This document shows, one piece after another, positions 9,308 through 19,546 of a DNA stretch of 25,785 bases; within the stretch, counting starts at the first letter, position 1; each line of letters opens with the position of its first letter. The position numbers and the translations under genes were made by a program. The DNA lies in the NCBI GenBank assembly GCA_014885115.2, contig WKLE02004744.1, positions 1-25,785 on the forward strand, read 5' to 3'. The notes under the pieces were generated by a model, which worked only from the letters and a program-made list of their open reading frames with translations, was not told the DNA's origin and ran no database searches. Origin of the DNA: Asterionellopsis glacialis (taxonomy: Eukaryota; Bacillariophyta; Plagiogrammaphyceae; Rhaphoneidales; Asterionellopsidaceae).

Positions 9308-10246
9308 ATGACTCTATCAAGCTACTTTACATCATGCATAACGTTCATGTCATTCCTATTAACGCCTCTTTATGTCGATTCTCTTCTATCACCAGTACCA
9401 TTTCATACATTTAAAACAACAATTGGTATGGGACCAGCATCCTTCGGAGCCGAAAATTCTTGTTCTGGAGGCCCTTGTTCTCAAGGTTTGAGAATTCTTC
9501 AGGCAGCAACAACATCATCGACAAATGATTTTTTTCTAGACCAAGAGGACGAAGATACAGAAGACAAAAATCTAGAAATGCCATGGACGGATTTCCAGGA
9601 ATGGGCTTTGAGAGACAACTTGCCTAAGTATTTGGTGTCCATTCCATCCAAAAAGTCAGGCAAGCAAGAACTCTTTGCATTGTGGAGAACTATGACACGC
9701 GAAGTGACAGAACTGAGTGGCTACCCTATCGATTTTCTACAGGAAATGCACGCCAAACAACTGCTGAAAGCGAACGACAAAGGCGACGACAAAATTAGAG
9801 TTAAAGTAACACCTGGAATGCTTCCATTTCTGGATGAATTCGAGTTTGCAACTGGGGGAGGTGTGTCCGGTAAAGCATATGGAATCCCTGGAATTGCGGA
9901 TGGAACCAAGATTGAAACAACTGGAATAATGGGTGTCACGGCGACGGTGCCTAAGGGCTACGTGAGGACGGAAGATGGAAGTGTCGCGTATGAGCTAGGC
10001 ACCCCATTACGGGATTTCTATTCATTGGATGGTACAAGCGGAACAAAAGACGCTCTTATCAATGCAGGCAAATCTGTGGCAAAAACAGCAAATAGTGCCT
10101 TGACAAGCAGCAATCCCGGTAGCTATCAAGAGGATCCTGATGCGATGTTGGTTCGTCTTGGAGCCTCGACTGGGATTTTGCTTGCTGGAGCATTGGCCGT
10201 CAACATGCTTTCCCACCACCTAACCGTAAATGTGTTTTGGGTTTAA
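9308..10246 (+). CDS. Unknown protein with N-terminal hydrophobic leader and C-terminal membrane segment
   Basis: The first ATG is at 9308 (the open frame reaches TTG at 9299), giving 312 residues. Residues 3-28 (SSYFTSCITFMSFLLTPLYV) are hydrophobic and look like a signal peptide or anchor. A Ser/Thr-rich, poorly charged stretch follows, as in diatom bipartite plastid pre-sequences, although I do not see the canonical ASAFAP-type cleavage motif. The soluble part has an acidic patch (DQEDEDTEDKN), then MPWTDFQEWALRDNLPKYLV and ELFALWRTMTREVTELSGYP, and a Gly-rich block GGGVSGKAYGIPGIADGT followed by GYVRTEDGSVAYELGTPL. One hydrophobic helix near the end (about 285-302, GASTGILLAGALAVNML) is likely transmembrane. 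I do not recognise the family. The ordered, W/G-conserved look suggests a real organellar or secretory-pathway protein. Confidence 0.75.
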   Translation: MTLSSYFTSCITFMSFLLTPLYVDSLLSPVPFHTFKTTIGMGPASFGAENSCSGGPCSQGLRILQAATTSSTNDFFLDQEDEDTEDKNLEMPWTDFQEWALRDNLPKYLVSIPSKKSGKQELFALWRTMTREVTELSGYPIDFLQEMHAKQLLKANDKGDDKIRVKVTPGMLPFLDEFEFATGGGVSGKAYGIPGIADGTKIETTGIMGVTATVPKGYVRTEDGSVAYELGTPLRDFYSLDGTSGTKDALINAGKSVAKTANSALTSSNPGSYQEDPDAMLVRLGASTGILLAGALAVNMLSHHLTVNVFWV

Positions 10247-12094
10247 TTTCATGAAAGATAATAAAACGAAATATTAATGTTCAGTCAACTGCATACCCGA
10301 AATAATTTCTCCCGTTTGAAGTTTGCTTTATTGTTAACTAGTATCAGTGACTTCAAAAATGACCGCCTGATAAGATAAAGAACTTGTATACGTCATTGTA
10401 TACGACACGAAATTGATATCGCACACAAATTACCAAAAGCACATTCAAGCCATCTGCTACAAAACTGATCAAGAAACCCATCATTTTTGCTATCACGGCA
10501 TGTATTCAAACATGTCTAGGTTTGACCAGTCTCCCTTTTACCTGAAACCTTTTAATTGATTACCTCAGATGCATGATTCGGGACCTCCACATTAGTCAAA
10601 AGACATAATTTAGTTGTTTCTTTAATTAAAATTTTTGGGATGGCTTAGTAATCCAATTGCAGACAGTGCAGTATGTTTTGAATTACAGAAGAATATTAAT
10701 TGCAAGCATTCGTTTGTGTTTCTTCATTTAAATTCAATGCTAATCGGAATTTCTTACTTTCGTACAGAGTCTCTCATTATTTACTTGTACTTGCTAACAA
10801 ACCCCTTGCATTGTAAGTTTTCAAATTCAAAGATATTATCACTTTCTTGATACTCGAATTTTTGTCGACAATATCACTGGAGGGCTTGAACTGTATCGTC
10901 CTTTTGTCAGTTCCGAAACTACATATTCAAATGGTAATGATCAGTAGTGAATAGCGAGAATCGACAAGGCTCAAACGCCGTCATGGAAGAAACCAGAGCA
11001 TATAAGGTTGATAAAGTACAAATAATAATGCAACACTATGGAACCAATTTCAATCCAGCCAAAGTCGGTCCTGTCGTGCACATTGCAAGGTACTACCTAC
11101 GTTTTTGACAAGTTGAATGTCAATATCATGGTTTTCAAGATTGGTGATTCTTAGGAGCAGCATGTGTGTTATAATTTTAAACCCTTGCACGATCATGTTG
11201 GTCTTGGTCATGCATGTAAGACTTGCGGTTCCCATCAAGAGTCTTGGGGAAGTCTGACTGTATCCCGCTGAGGCCTCATCGACAGCGTAGACAGACCACC
11301 GACGACGAACCACCAGTTAATGGGGGTTACTTCAAATACCGAAAAAGAGCGAACTTTGATAAGAATCTCTTATTTGAATTATAAAATACAGTATTTTCAA
11401 ATCAGGAATTTTCTTGAGTGAATTTTGAGTACCCCTGTTGTCAGCAGAGGATGACAGCTCTTTTGTTTGAATATACTTTCTTCAGCCACGAAGATAATAA
11501 TGAGTAGCTTCGAATTTTTGGCCTTCTTGAATCCACTTGAGAGGCAATACTAAATACCCTAAGAACCCGGAACATCGTTTCCCACCAATTTTTCAATCAA
11601 TATACTTATGACTCGTGGCTGGCCATTCTACATTAAATTATACAATCTGTATATAAAGAATGAATTTCAATGTGGCGATGCACATTAATCCGTTTGGAAT
11701 AGAAAGAATTTTATTGGCTCAACTGTCAGTTGGGGATTTTTTTCAATACACAAAAATGGCAGGTGCGCGTTGAGGGGTATTTTTTGAAGGGTTCAATTCA
11801 GTAGCTTTCGTAGAAAACGAAGGTAGAAGCGGGAAGCACGTCCGCGCCACAATACAAAGCAAAGCCTACAAGCCTACCGAGAGAGGCTACTTCACATCGA
11901 GAACAGTCACACTCCGAGAGCTGCGCAACAGTGACATCCCTGCAGCAGTCCTCATTGATCAAACAATCTATTGAAAGCATCGGGATTGATTGAAAAGACG
12001 ACGACAAATCATAAACAACAATAGCTTTTGCGGGAAAGGAGTCTTGCTGGTTACACGAATCACGATTGAATAACACGAAAGGGAAAATTTGGAG
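10247..12094. other. 1.85 kb intergenic region
   Basis: I find no gene, tRNA or TACCTGGTA cluster here. Short frames on both strands are AT-rich and mostly open at non-ATG codons. A GTATAC pair sits at 10386-10391 and 10398-10403. From about 11,760 the base composition becomes more GC-rich; this final 330 bp probably holds the promoter and 5' UTR of the DUF6824 gene. Confidence 0.4.
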
Positions 12095-14632
12095 ATGTCG
12101 CTAAGTAGAACCGCTAGTCGTGATCGAAGCAACAGCGCCGAGGCGCATCCTGCGCTTGGTCATGCCAGTGGGTATCGAGATGGAAGAGCAATGTACAGGA
12201 GCCGCTCTTCTTCTGCTAGTGGCAGTGATCATCGGCATTACCACCATTCAGAATCTGGTGGAAATGGCGGTGGCTCTGGTAGCCACAGGAATTATCCGGG
12301 ACCGCATGATGGAAACGAACAGGGAGTTGAAGTCGTTCTTGATTCAGGCACCTCCAAGGTTGTTGAAAGCGATACTCCGGGTCGTCAGTCTTCGCAACAG
12401 GTTTTCAGAGGAGCTCCTCCCCCACCACCTCCTGGACCTCCTCCACCGCATTCTGCAGTCCGTCCACGAGCCATGAGAGCCCCTCACAATGGGCATACGT
12501 CTATGCCAAAATCTGGATCTTTTGGGGGGTATGGGCCAGGCCATAGTAGCCAGAGTCACGGATCCCACCGAGGAGGGCATCCGTCATCGCACTATCCAAA
12601 TCAAGTGGGATACAACCCCTCGGGATCTTTTGATCAGGAAGGATATCATCATTCATCAAATCAGCACCAAACGCACTACAGCCCTCAAGTTCAATACCCT
12701 CCTCACGGACGTTACCCTAACGATCAAGTGAATGTGATTTCTCCAAGCCACCGAGAAGAGTCTCAGTCGCACGACAACAGTCGTCCTCCCATGACTCCTC
12801 GCGGAAGACACGATACGGGACAGTATCGTTATCCCCCCACATCACCAGTGAGTAGACCCTCGACTTCATCAAGAAGCGGAAAACCACCTCAGCCGGAAAT
12901 CCGCCACAGCCGAAGTGATGGTCCCTATTCTCAGGCTCAACGTGGTAGTGGTGGAAACTCCTCAAATGTTCGTCACCCTGATGATGGCACCTTCAACGCC
13001 TACACACCATCGCAAGGGGATGATGGTCGTCCACCTGTTGTCACGGAATCTTCGTTTGACTCAAGTTACAACCATTCACCATACTCTTCCCATCCACCAA
13101 CACCTGCTGTGTCTCATCACTACTCTCCCCACCCTCCAACCCCGTCGTCGCACGTGTCGCCGCACGGATCACATTACTCGAACAGTGGATCTCATGCAAC
13201 TCACTATTCGCCCCATCCTCAAACACCCGCGAGCGGGCCTGGAGATGCTCATCAGCAATTTTATGGCGGTGGATCTTGGCATAGTTTTGATTCCTCCGGT
13301 GCACCTAACCCTCCTCCACCTCATTTTGATGATCACCGGTATTACGGATATCAGGCGAATCCCGAATCACCGTATTCTTCGCAACACAGTCATCCTCATC
13401 ACGACTACCAATCACCTAATGGACAACACGGGGGAGGATACTACAACAGTCCATACCCCAGTGATGGTCGGTATTCTGATCAGCACCATCACCACCATTC
13501 GCCTCATCATCCTCACGATGACGTCCACCCTCTTCTCAAGGATTACGATTCATCTTCTGCAAAACCTGTGACACCAGGTGACAAGTCTAGCGATAAAGGT
13601 GCTAGATCTACCTCATCCGGTATTGTCTTACCGAAGGCGGCATCTGAAATTGATTTTGAAGTGACACAACCACCCATGACACCTGTGACTCCTCCTGGTA
13701 CTGTTTCAGTCTGTGAATCATTGTCAGCTGTGAACGGAAACGATGTACTTTGTGGACGCGGTGGTGGTACAAATTCTCAAGTTGGAAACCGTCGATTCCG
13801 TAAGCTTGTGCAAGAATTTCAACCTACATACCTTTTGGCCCGCCGCAAGGAAAAGCCTTTGCTAGCGCGCACCATTGTATTGATTATCCGGAAACGAGGT
13901 GGAAGATTCCTGAAGAAAGATGACGAAACAGGCAAGCTTTTTGAAGTAGGTGATGCTAAGGCAGAAGCAAAGACATCACAGGCCTTGAGAGAAGGGTTGG
14001 ATGTTCGTGCCACCAAGAATGCTGCTTCCACGTTGTCGGACAAAAAGAAGAAAACCAAGAAGAAGGGAACCGAAGGTGAATCTTCACTATCTCCCAACTC
14101 CGAGAACAAAGCTTCTACGGACAGTGAGGGTGGTTCTCGACCATCCACGCCACAAAGTGTAAAAATGACGACTTCAAAGGATGAAGACGATGAAGATCAA
14201 CAAGTGAAACATAAGAGCAAAAACACACAGAAGGCACCACCATCACCTCCTCCATCGATGCCACCACTTGACAAGATGCACGTAACCGGTATTGTGCATC
14301 CTCACAGTCCTGAAGGTCTGGCCTTCCGAAAGCGTCGCCGAATGCGATCCAAGGAGGGTGCAGTCCAACCGGGTTGTTGCAACGATAAGTTGTTCATGGA
14401 GTTTTGTCCTCCCCGGGCAGATCTACAGCGTACGGCGTCACCTAATCCTGGTGAATCGGAATCAATGGATTTGAATACTCCTCCTCACAGAAACTATGCG
14501 TCCTCCAGTCGGGATTTCAAAGACTCAGATGTGCCTGATCCTCAACCGGGTTGTGTCAACATTGCCATGTCTGCAATTACTGGAGCAGCAACAGGAAGCT
14601 TTTGTTTGGGACCCACCAGGTGGAGATCATAA
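12095..14632 (+). CDS. DUF6824-domain protein with long His/Pro/Ser/Gly-rich N-terminus
   Basis: The first ATG is at 12095 (the open frame starts at TTG 12089), giving 845 residues without an intron. Residues 1-530 are disordered and rich in H, P, S, G and Y: a polyproline stretch after FRGAPPPPPPGPPPP, many SPH/YSPH repeats and a DQHHHHHSPHHPHDD run. Around 540-635 lies a folded domain. It opens with VNGNDVLCGRGGGTNSQVGN (NDVLCGRGGG at about 549-558), then RRFRKLV, ARRKEKPLLARTIV, GGRFLKKDDETGKLFEVGD and KTSQALREG. I recognise this as the DUF6824 domain, abundant in diatoms and of unknown molecular function. A basic KKKKTKKKG stretch and a second conserved-looking tail (RKRRRMRSKEG...CCNDKLFMEFCPP, then TGSFCLGPTRWRS at the end) follow. 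Nuclear localisation is plausible from the basic clusters. A regulatory role is only an inference. Confidence 0.85.
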   Translation: MSLSRTASRDRSNSAEAHPALGHASGYRDGRAMYRSRSSSASGSDHRHYHHSESGGNGGGSGSHRNYPGPHDGNEQGVEVVLDSGTSKVVESDTPGRQSSQQVFRGAPPPPPPGPPPPHSAVRPRAMRAPHNGHTSMPKSGSFGGYGPGHSSQSHGSHRGGHPSSHYPNQVGYNPSGSFDQEGYHHSSNQHQTHYSPQVQYPPHGRYPNDQVNVISPSHREESQSHDNSRPPMTPRGRHDTGQYRYPPTSPVSRPSTSSRSGKPPQPEIRHSRSDGPYSQAQRGSGGNSSNVRHPDDGTFNAYTPSQGDDGRPPVVTESSFDSSYNHSPYSSHPPTPAVSHHYSPHPPTPSSHVSPHGSHYSNSGSHATHYSPHPQTPASGPGDAHQQFYGGGSWHSFDSSGAPNPPPPHFDDHRYYGYQANPESPYSSQHSHPHHDYQSPNGQHGGGYYNSPYPSDGRYSDQHHHHHSPHHPHDDVHPLLKDYDSSSAKPVTPGDKSSDKGARSTSSGIVLPKAASEIDFEVTQPPMTPVTPPGTVSVCESLSAVNGNDVLCGRGGGTNSQVGNRRFRKLVQEFQPTYLLARRKEKPLLARTIVLIIRKRGGRFLKKDDETGKLFEVGDAKAEAKTSQALREGLDVRATKNAASTLSDKKKKTKKKGTEGESSLSPNSENKASTDSEGGSRPSTPQSVKMTTSKDEDDEDQQVKHKSKNTQKAPPSPPPSMPPLDKMHVTGIVHPHSPEGLAFRKRRRMRSKEGAVQPGCCNDKLFMEFCPPRADLQRTASPNPGESESMDLNTPPHRNYASSSRDFKDSDVPDPQPGCVNIAMSAITGAATGSFCLGPTRWRS

Positions 14633-16417
14633 TCAACGTAAAAAGCTTTGGAACATTAGTCTATATTATAAAGTTGACTACACACCGCTTCTACCACTTG
14701 GTGCAGTTTTTCTTGAAACCATGTGTATTTGGGATGTGCTGCAATGCAAGGGAAATTAAAAATAAACAAGCACTATAAATTGGGATTACGTTAGATAAAC
14801 GATACAGTCTAAAAAATTAGTACATATGAACTATGACCGATCGAAGAATACTTTTTAATTTGTATCGTATGCCTTTTTTAAATATTTCCCATGTACCAGC
14901 TTTTTCGCTACTTTTCAACGCATGAAAAAGTAAGGAAGATTAAATCCGAGATACTGCAATCTGTTTACCAGCTTCTATATCTCATGAATTATTGAGTTAG
15001 AGGACAGAATAGAGAGAAATAAATCGTTCTTTCAACTTTGCTGTGGATAGTTCGTTTCTAAAAGTGAAATAAGATTTTTGAAAGAAAAAATTTCAACTTT
15101 TGTACCTACCCCTCTAGTTTCCATCATCCACGTCTAAGAAATTTATTGTGTCCTACTCCTTGAGACTGCTCTAGACTCCAACTGCAAGTAGGACATCCCA
15201 TTGGAAGATGCAAAATTTTAATTCTCGTCTGTTTGTACCTTTTTGTACAGTATTTTGACAATCAAATGCATCATATCAAGGTATTTTTTTGAAAATTTCA
15301 TACGCACTACTGTATGTCCTACCTATCTTGCTTTATTGTTGGTTGTGGTCGTATTTGATCACAGCTGTCCTATCCATGCAAGGGAGTTAATTAATAAAAA
15401 AAATTGTAGACCGGGAATAATGTATTTCCTCAGAAAGATGGTGATTCTTCTTTAACTTCAATTTGTCTCTGCTAATTCAATCTTTCTATTAATTGAGGAG
15501 AAGTTCCGGGAGATCCATATCATTCATTGCAAAATTAGGATCAAAGAACAATGATAATGTACATGATGCTTGGGTCACAGGTGAAAAAAATATAATGAAG
15601 AACAACCATCAAAAACTACTTTGTAATACGCCAAATAATTGCAAAAATCGGTCTTTATTTTTTCATACTTTGTGGATGTCATGCCTTCCATTTCCAGTTT
15701 ACGGATTTCATTTAGGATTAGTCCTGCTTGTTATTCATCAAATCAAGTACGCTGTCATGTCGTATTCTTGGTTGGCCTTGAAATTTTGTTTTCGATAGAA
15801 TATGATCACCAGCTTTCATTGTAAATTTCCATGGTCTATTTTTTGATTGTAAATCCTTGAAAGAACAAAATAAACACTCTGGATGTGATATCCAATAAAA
15901 TTCTAATGCATGGTACGTTCTATTATTTTCCATTTAAATGTCTTTGGTTAGAATTATTGGCCAAGAGAAATAATAAGTTCAGTTGCTTTCCTTGGAAAAA
16001 CTAATATTATACTGTGCACAAAAAATACCACATGCCCGTAGAAAAAAATATATCACATTCGCCTGGCTCCGGATTCTCTACCTGTAGTCCTAAGTACTTA
16101 TCAGTTCATATTGTCTCCACATCGTATGAAAATAATTGTGTACAGTTCCTGCATGACGTCTGTCATGTCTGTAAGACTGTGCAGTTCAGCTGCACCCGTC
16201 TGTGCATCACACTCCGTGTCTGGACCTGTGGCGGTCTGGTGTGATGTGTCTGATGTTTCCTCTCCATCAACTGTCTCCATGCTGCTTCTCGCTATCTCCG
16301 GCAGAACAAAAACACCGCACACCCTACACGAGTACGATTATCTTATCGCTCTTTCGAACATTTTTGTCCTGAACAGCGAGTTACAAACAACTTTTTAACA
16401 GAACGTCTCTCCGTTCG
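14633..16417. other. 1.8 kb AT-rich intergenic region with a GTCTG-rich segment near its right end
   Basis: No supported gene is present. Frames of 60-100 codons at 15243-15933 are AT-rich and without known domains; the longest (15493-15798) starts at TTG. Thinly scattered copies of the second palindrome motif occur, including a 9-bp inverted repeat TGTCCTACT (15149-15157) / AGTAGGACA (15187-15195) and GTCCTACC near 15316. The last 300 bp should contain the promoter of the downstream GTPase gene. Confidence 0.4.
16154..16252 (+). promoter_or_regulatory. Possible promoter element block: TGACGTC plus six GTCTG
   Basis: A CRE-like TGACGTC lies at 16154-16160. Six GTCTG pentamers on the same strand follow within 95 bp, starting at 16158, 16167, 16198, 16218, 16234 and 16248. 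The block is 165-265 bp upstream of the GTPase ATG. TGACGT/ACGTCA elements are known CO2/cAMP-responsive sites in the diatom Phaeodactylum; whether this copy functions is unknown. Confidence 0.25.
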
Positions 16418-18117
16418 ATGATGGTCTCATGTTCTGATTCGTCTCCGCGGCACTTCTTTTTGTCACTTGTAGTCGGTCCGTTACTTTTTATGATGATGAC
16501 TCACACTGCCAAGGCAACACGGTTGCTTTCTTTGACAGCAAAACGTAATGGAATTAGGTTTAATTCCGGGATCGGCGGTTCTCGGGGTTGTTCTTTTGTA
16601 AGTTCTTTGTGTCAAACAAGGCGAAATTTCCGCACCGTATCTCTCCTCAATGCGAGACCCACTGATTCCGTGGAGACCGATGTCCAAATTGACGAACTTT
16701 CCGGCTATAAACGCCCCACCGTTAATTGGTACCCAGGCCACATTGCAAAAGCTGAACGACAGCTTGCCGAAACTCTCAAGGCCGTAGATGTTGTTGTAGA
16801 AGTCCGCGACGCCAGAGCTTGCAAGGCTACATCACACCCCAAGGTTGGGGAATGGTGCGCAGGGCGCCCTCGTATTGTTGTATTGACGCACCTTGACACA
16901 GTTCCAAAGTTAAGTTTTCAACAATGGAAACGGTCTTATGATGAATTTGGTGCAGAGAAGTGGGATGGGGAAGTAAATGCACAAATCCAAAACCAGGCTA
17001 TTCAGGCAAGGGGAGAACGATTTAAATATGATGATGCGGTTGGCGGTGTTACGAGGAAACAGCCTAAAGTACAGAACAAAGCGGCATCACCTGTCGAATG
17101 CGTCATGTTTGTCGATGCCAAACAAGGACAGGGTATCCATTCTTTGAACCGGAGTATTTTAAAGGCGGGTTCCCACGTACAGGAACGACGAGAACGACGT
17201 GGTTTGCAGCCACGACCATTGCGGGTTGGAATAATTGGGTATCCAAACGTTGGAAAGTCAGCTCTCATTAATCGAATCCTGGGACGACGCCGAGCCCGTA
17301 CAGCCAATATGCCGGGTGTTACACGGAGTCTCCAGTGGATTCGAGTCAGAACAGATGATTCTAAAACAACCAGTAGGGGAAAAGAGTTTGAATTGCTTGA
17401 TAGCCCGGGTATCATCCCGGCGAACATGGTCGATCAGAGTGATGCTTTGCTCTTGGCAGCATGCAATTGTGTTGGAGATGCTGCTTATGACAATCAGGTA
17501 TGAGTCTTCTCGGTCCGTGTTGCGTTTTTCATTTCTCCTTTTGTACAAGGCTTGTCTAATCCAACACAACTTTCTCTGCATTATAGGCTGTTGCAGCATA
17601 TTTATTTGAATGGCTGAAAACCTTACATAAAATGGGTAAAGGCGACGAGACAGCACCAGACTTTCGAAAAAAGTGCAAAATTCGTTATGGGTTTGACCCC
17701 CTTGAAAAGGTGGAAAATAAGCATGGCAAGAAAGTCGTGCTGACTGGTGAGGATATGCTTTTTCTCGTAGCAGACAACAAGTGTAAGGGCAACCCTGAAG
17801 ATGCATCTCGAAAGATGCTACAAGACTTCCGAAGAGGTCGGTTGGGTCCTGTATCATTACAACTAGCACCAAGAGAAGCAGCCGACGAAGGGCAACAGGC
17901 AGTTCCAATCGAAAGCAATAGAGGAACCAGCTCGGAGCGAAATACACAAGATAATTCATACGAACAGGAGAAAGAGCGACAAGCACGAGCCGAAGTGGCG
18001 ATGGAACGAGCTAAGGAACAGGGTTTGGAGCTACCATCAATGGTCGTTGAGGAACAAACTGAAGATAAGGAACCCAAAGAAGATGAAGTTGGGAAAGGCC
18101 TGTTTGATGGTTGGTAA
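16418..18117 (+). CDS. YlqF/RbgA-type circularly permuted ribosome-biogenesis GTPase, probably plastid-targeted, two exons
   Basis: Exon 1 is 16418-17497 and exon 2 is 17587-18117, for 536 residues. Bacterial RbgA and its organellar relatives assist late assembly of the large ribosomal subunit. The permuted motif order is clear: WYPGHIAKAERQL (104-116), VVEVRDAR (127-133), a G4-position THLD (157-160), a G5-position DAKQGQG (233-239), P-loop GYPNVGKS (274-281), PGVTRS (299-304) and DSPG (328-331). WYPGHIAK is the plastid/bacterial form. The N-terminus has a hydrophobic stretch (13-27) followed by a basic, Ser-rich region, fitting a bipartite plastid leader, with mitochondrion as the alternative. 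Oddities are the degenerate G4 motif (NKxD expected), an insert of about 45 residues (178-225), and a charged tail after residue 450. The ATG pair at 16418 is the first in frame. Confidence 0.9.
17498..17586 (+). other. Spliceosomal intron of the RbgA-type GTPase gene (89 bp)
   Basis: The donor CAG|GTATGA and acceptor TTATAG|GCT give a phase-0 junction between AAYDNQ and AVAAYLFEWL. The sequence before the acceptor is pyrimidine-rich. Confidence 0.9.
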
Positions 18118-18646
18118 AATCAAATAATAAAATTTAAAAGTTCTGTTTCGTAAATTGAAAGTGCTTCGTTAGATCTTGGCAATTAAAATTTAGAACAATT
18201 TCTACTAACTTGATTACCGGTAAACTAGTGAAACAAATTTTCACAAAAGAAATCAAAATGTCTTGGAAGTTGAACAAAGAATGAGATTTTGGAGTAACTT
18301 TTTTTAAAAAGTTTTCTCACACTCACGTTCGTGAGGTGTCTCGGATGCAGCACCGCCAGGTATCTTTTGGTATCTACCGGTAGTCTACGGTGTCCTATCT
18401 CGTAGGAACTTCGAAACTAGTCCGACGACCCAGCTAGCCGGTTCATACATTTCACATTTGGGTTTCAGAACTCCGAAAAAGAATCGATGAAGATGACAGC
18501 GACCATACCCTGAATTAAGCATAAATGGCACATCTCGCTTCCCGTTTATATTGAGTATTGGCTAATAGCTAATGTGCACAGTTTCGATTAGAAAGAATCT
18601 GTAGAAGAACAAAAACGCAGACGACAACAAGCGATAGCAAAAAATT
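18118..18646. other. Intergenic region between GTPase and ankyrin-like genes
   Basis: This is 529 bp without a gene. A weak patch of the palindrome vocabulary lies at 18356-18413 (CAGGTATC, TATCTACCGGTAG, TGTCCTATC and CGTAGGA), degenerate compared with the main clusters. The remainder is AT-rich 3' UTR and promoter. Confidence 0.4.
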
Positions 18647-19546
18647 ATGTCAAGCCATGGATTGGAGAATCTGAATCGGGCCCGACGCCGGTCTTCCCGG
18701 TCACAAGTTGCAAAGAAACACCAATCTCTCATGATTACAACTCTCCGCGATCCATGGATTCGTCAATTTATTGATGTAGGTCACTGCCGTCTTAAAAAAT
18801 GTACTGAACGTGTCTTACGTGCAACAAGTATAGAGCTAGAATATCTTGGTCCCCACACATTTATGGCAATGTCGATTTCAGCTGCAAGCGCCTATGGAAC
18901 ACATAAAGAGAGCTTGCTCATAAGCTATGCTAATGCTTTACTGGCACGTGGTGTATCACCCAATGATATACACGAAGGATGTAGTGCAGTTAGTCTTGCG
19001 GCATATCACGGATATATTTCTTTGCTCGAAACTCTACTCCGATCCGACGCAGCTCTAGATAAGGGAGAAGAACATGCTGTTATGGCGTGCATCAGGAATG
19101 GTAAGCACAATGCCTTGCGCTCATTGGTAAGAATGCGACCTGTACAAGTATCTAAACTTCTGAGTCATGAATCAAATCGGGACAGCGGAGTATCTTCCAT
19201 AGGAAAAGCCATTCTGAAAAAAGATTCAGAGAGTCTTGAGATTCTCCGGGTACTTGATGGCGCAATGCTCTCAGATGCTGCGGCCAACGTTGTCCTCGGG
19301 AGTCAAAGGAATTTAAAGAACTTTGAAGTTGTGTTTAGGGTGTTGCATCCTTCGATTGAAAATATTTGGAACTGGAAGAAGTCTTTACATTGGTCTTTCC
19401 CCAAAAGTGACCGGGAAACACTGAATTGGTTGTGGCATACCTTGCGTAAACCTTCGTCAGCAGACATTTTGCCCCGCGAACTTTGGTTGCATGTCTTTTC
19501 GTATATTGGTCGTGGTTGGTGGATCACCTGCCGTGATACATCATAA
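18647..19546 (+). CDS. Ankyrin-like repeat protein with C-terminal F-box-like segment
   Basis: An intronless frame of 299 residues starts at ATG 18647. The first 30 residues are basic (RARRRSSRSQVAKKH). The clearest ankyrin unit is about 101-134: RGVSPNDIHEGCSAVSLAAY then HGYISLLETLLRSDA. Weaker helical pairs around it (AVMACIRNGKHNALRSLVRM; AILKKDSESLEILRVLDG) look like diverged repeats. The C-terminus, ILPRELWLHVFSYIGRGWW (about 274-292), matches the start of an F-box (LP-E-W-HVFS-I). Ankyrin repeats bind partner proteins and F-boxes recruit SCF ubiquitin ligase through Skp1, so a substrate adaptor role is possible. An F-box at the C-terminus, cut short after about 20 residues, is unusual. 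I am sure of the gene, moderately sure of the repeats and less sure of the F-box. Confidence 0.75.
   Translation: MSSHGLENLNRARRRSSRSQVAKKHQSLMITTLRDPWIRQFIDVGHCRLKKCTERVLRATSIELEYLGPHTFMAMSISAASAYGTHKESLLISYANALLARGVSPNDIHEGCSAVSLAAYHGYISLLETLLRSDAALDKGEEHAVMACIRNGKHNALRSLVRMRPVQVSKLLSHESNRDSGVSSIGKAILKKDSESLEILRVLDGAMLSDAAANVVLGSQRNLKNFEVVFRVLHPSIENIWNWKKSLHWSFPKSDRETLNWLWHTLRKPSSADILPRELWLHVFSYIGRGWWITCRDTS

Noticed and set aside
8994..9320. Minus-strand frame of 108 codons
   Set aside because: Starts at TTG, overlaps the start of the 9308 gene and shows no domain.
11798..12076. Minus-strand frame upstream of the DUF6824 gene
   Set aside because: Opens with GTG, not ATG, and overlaps the presumed promoter/5' UTR; no recognisable domain.
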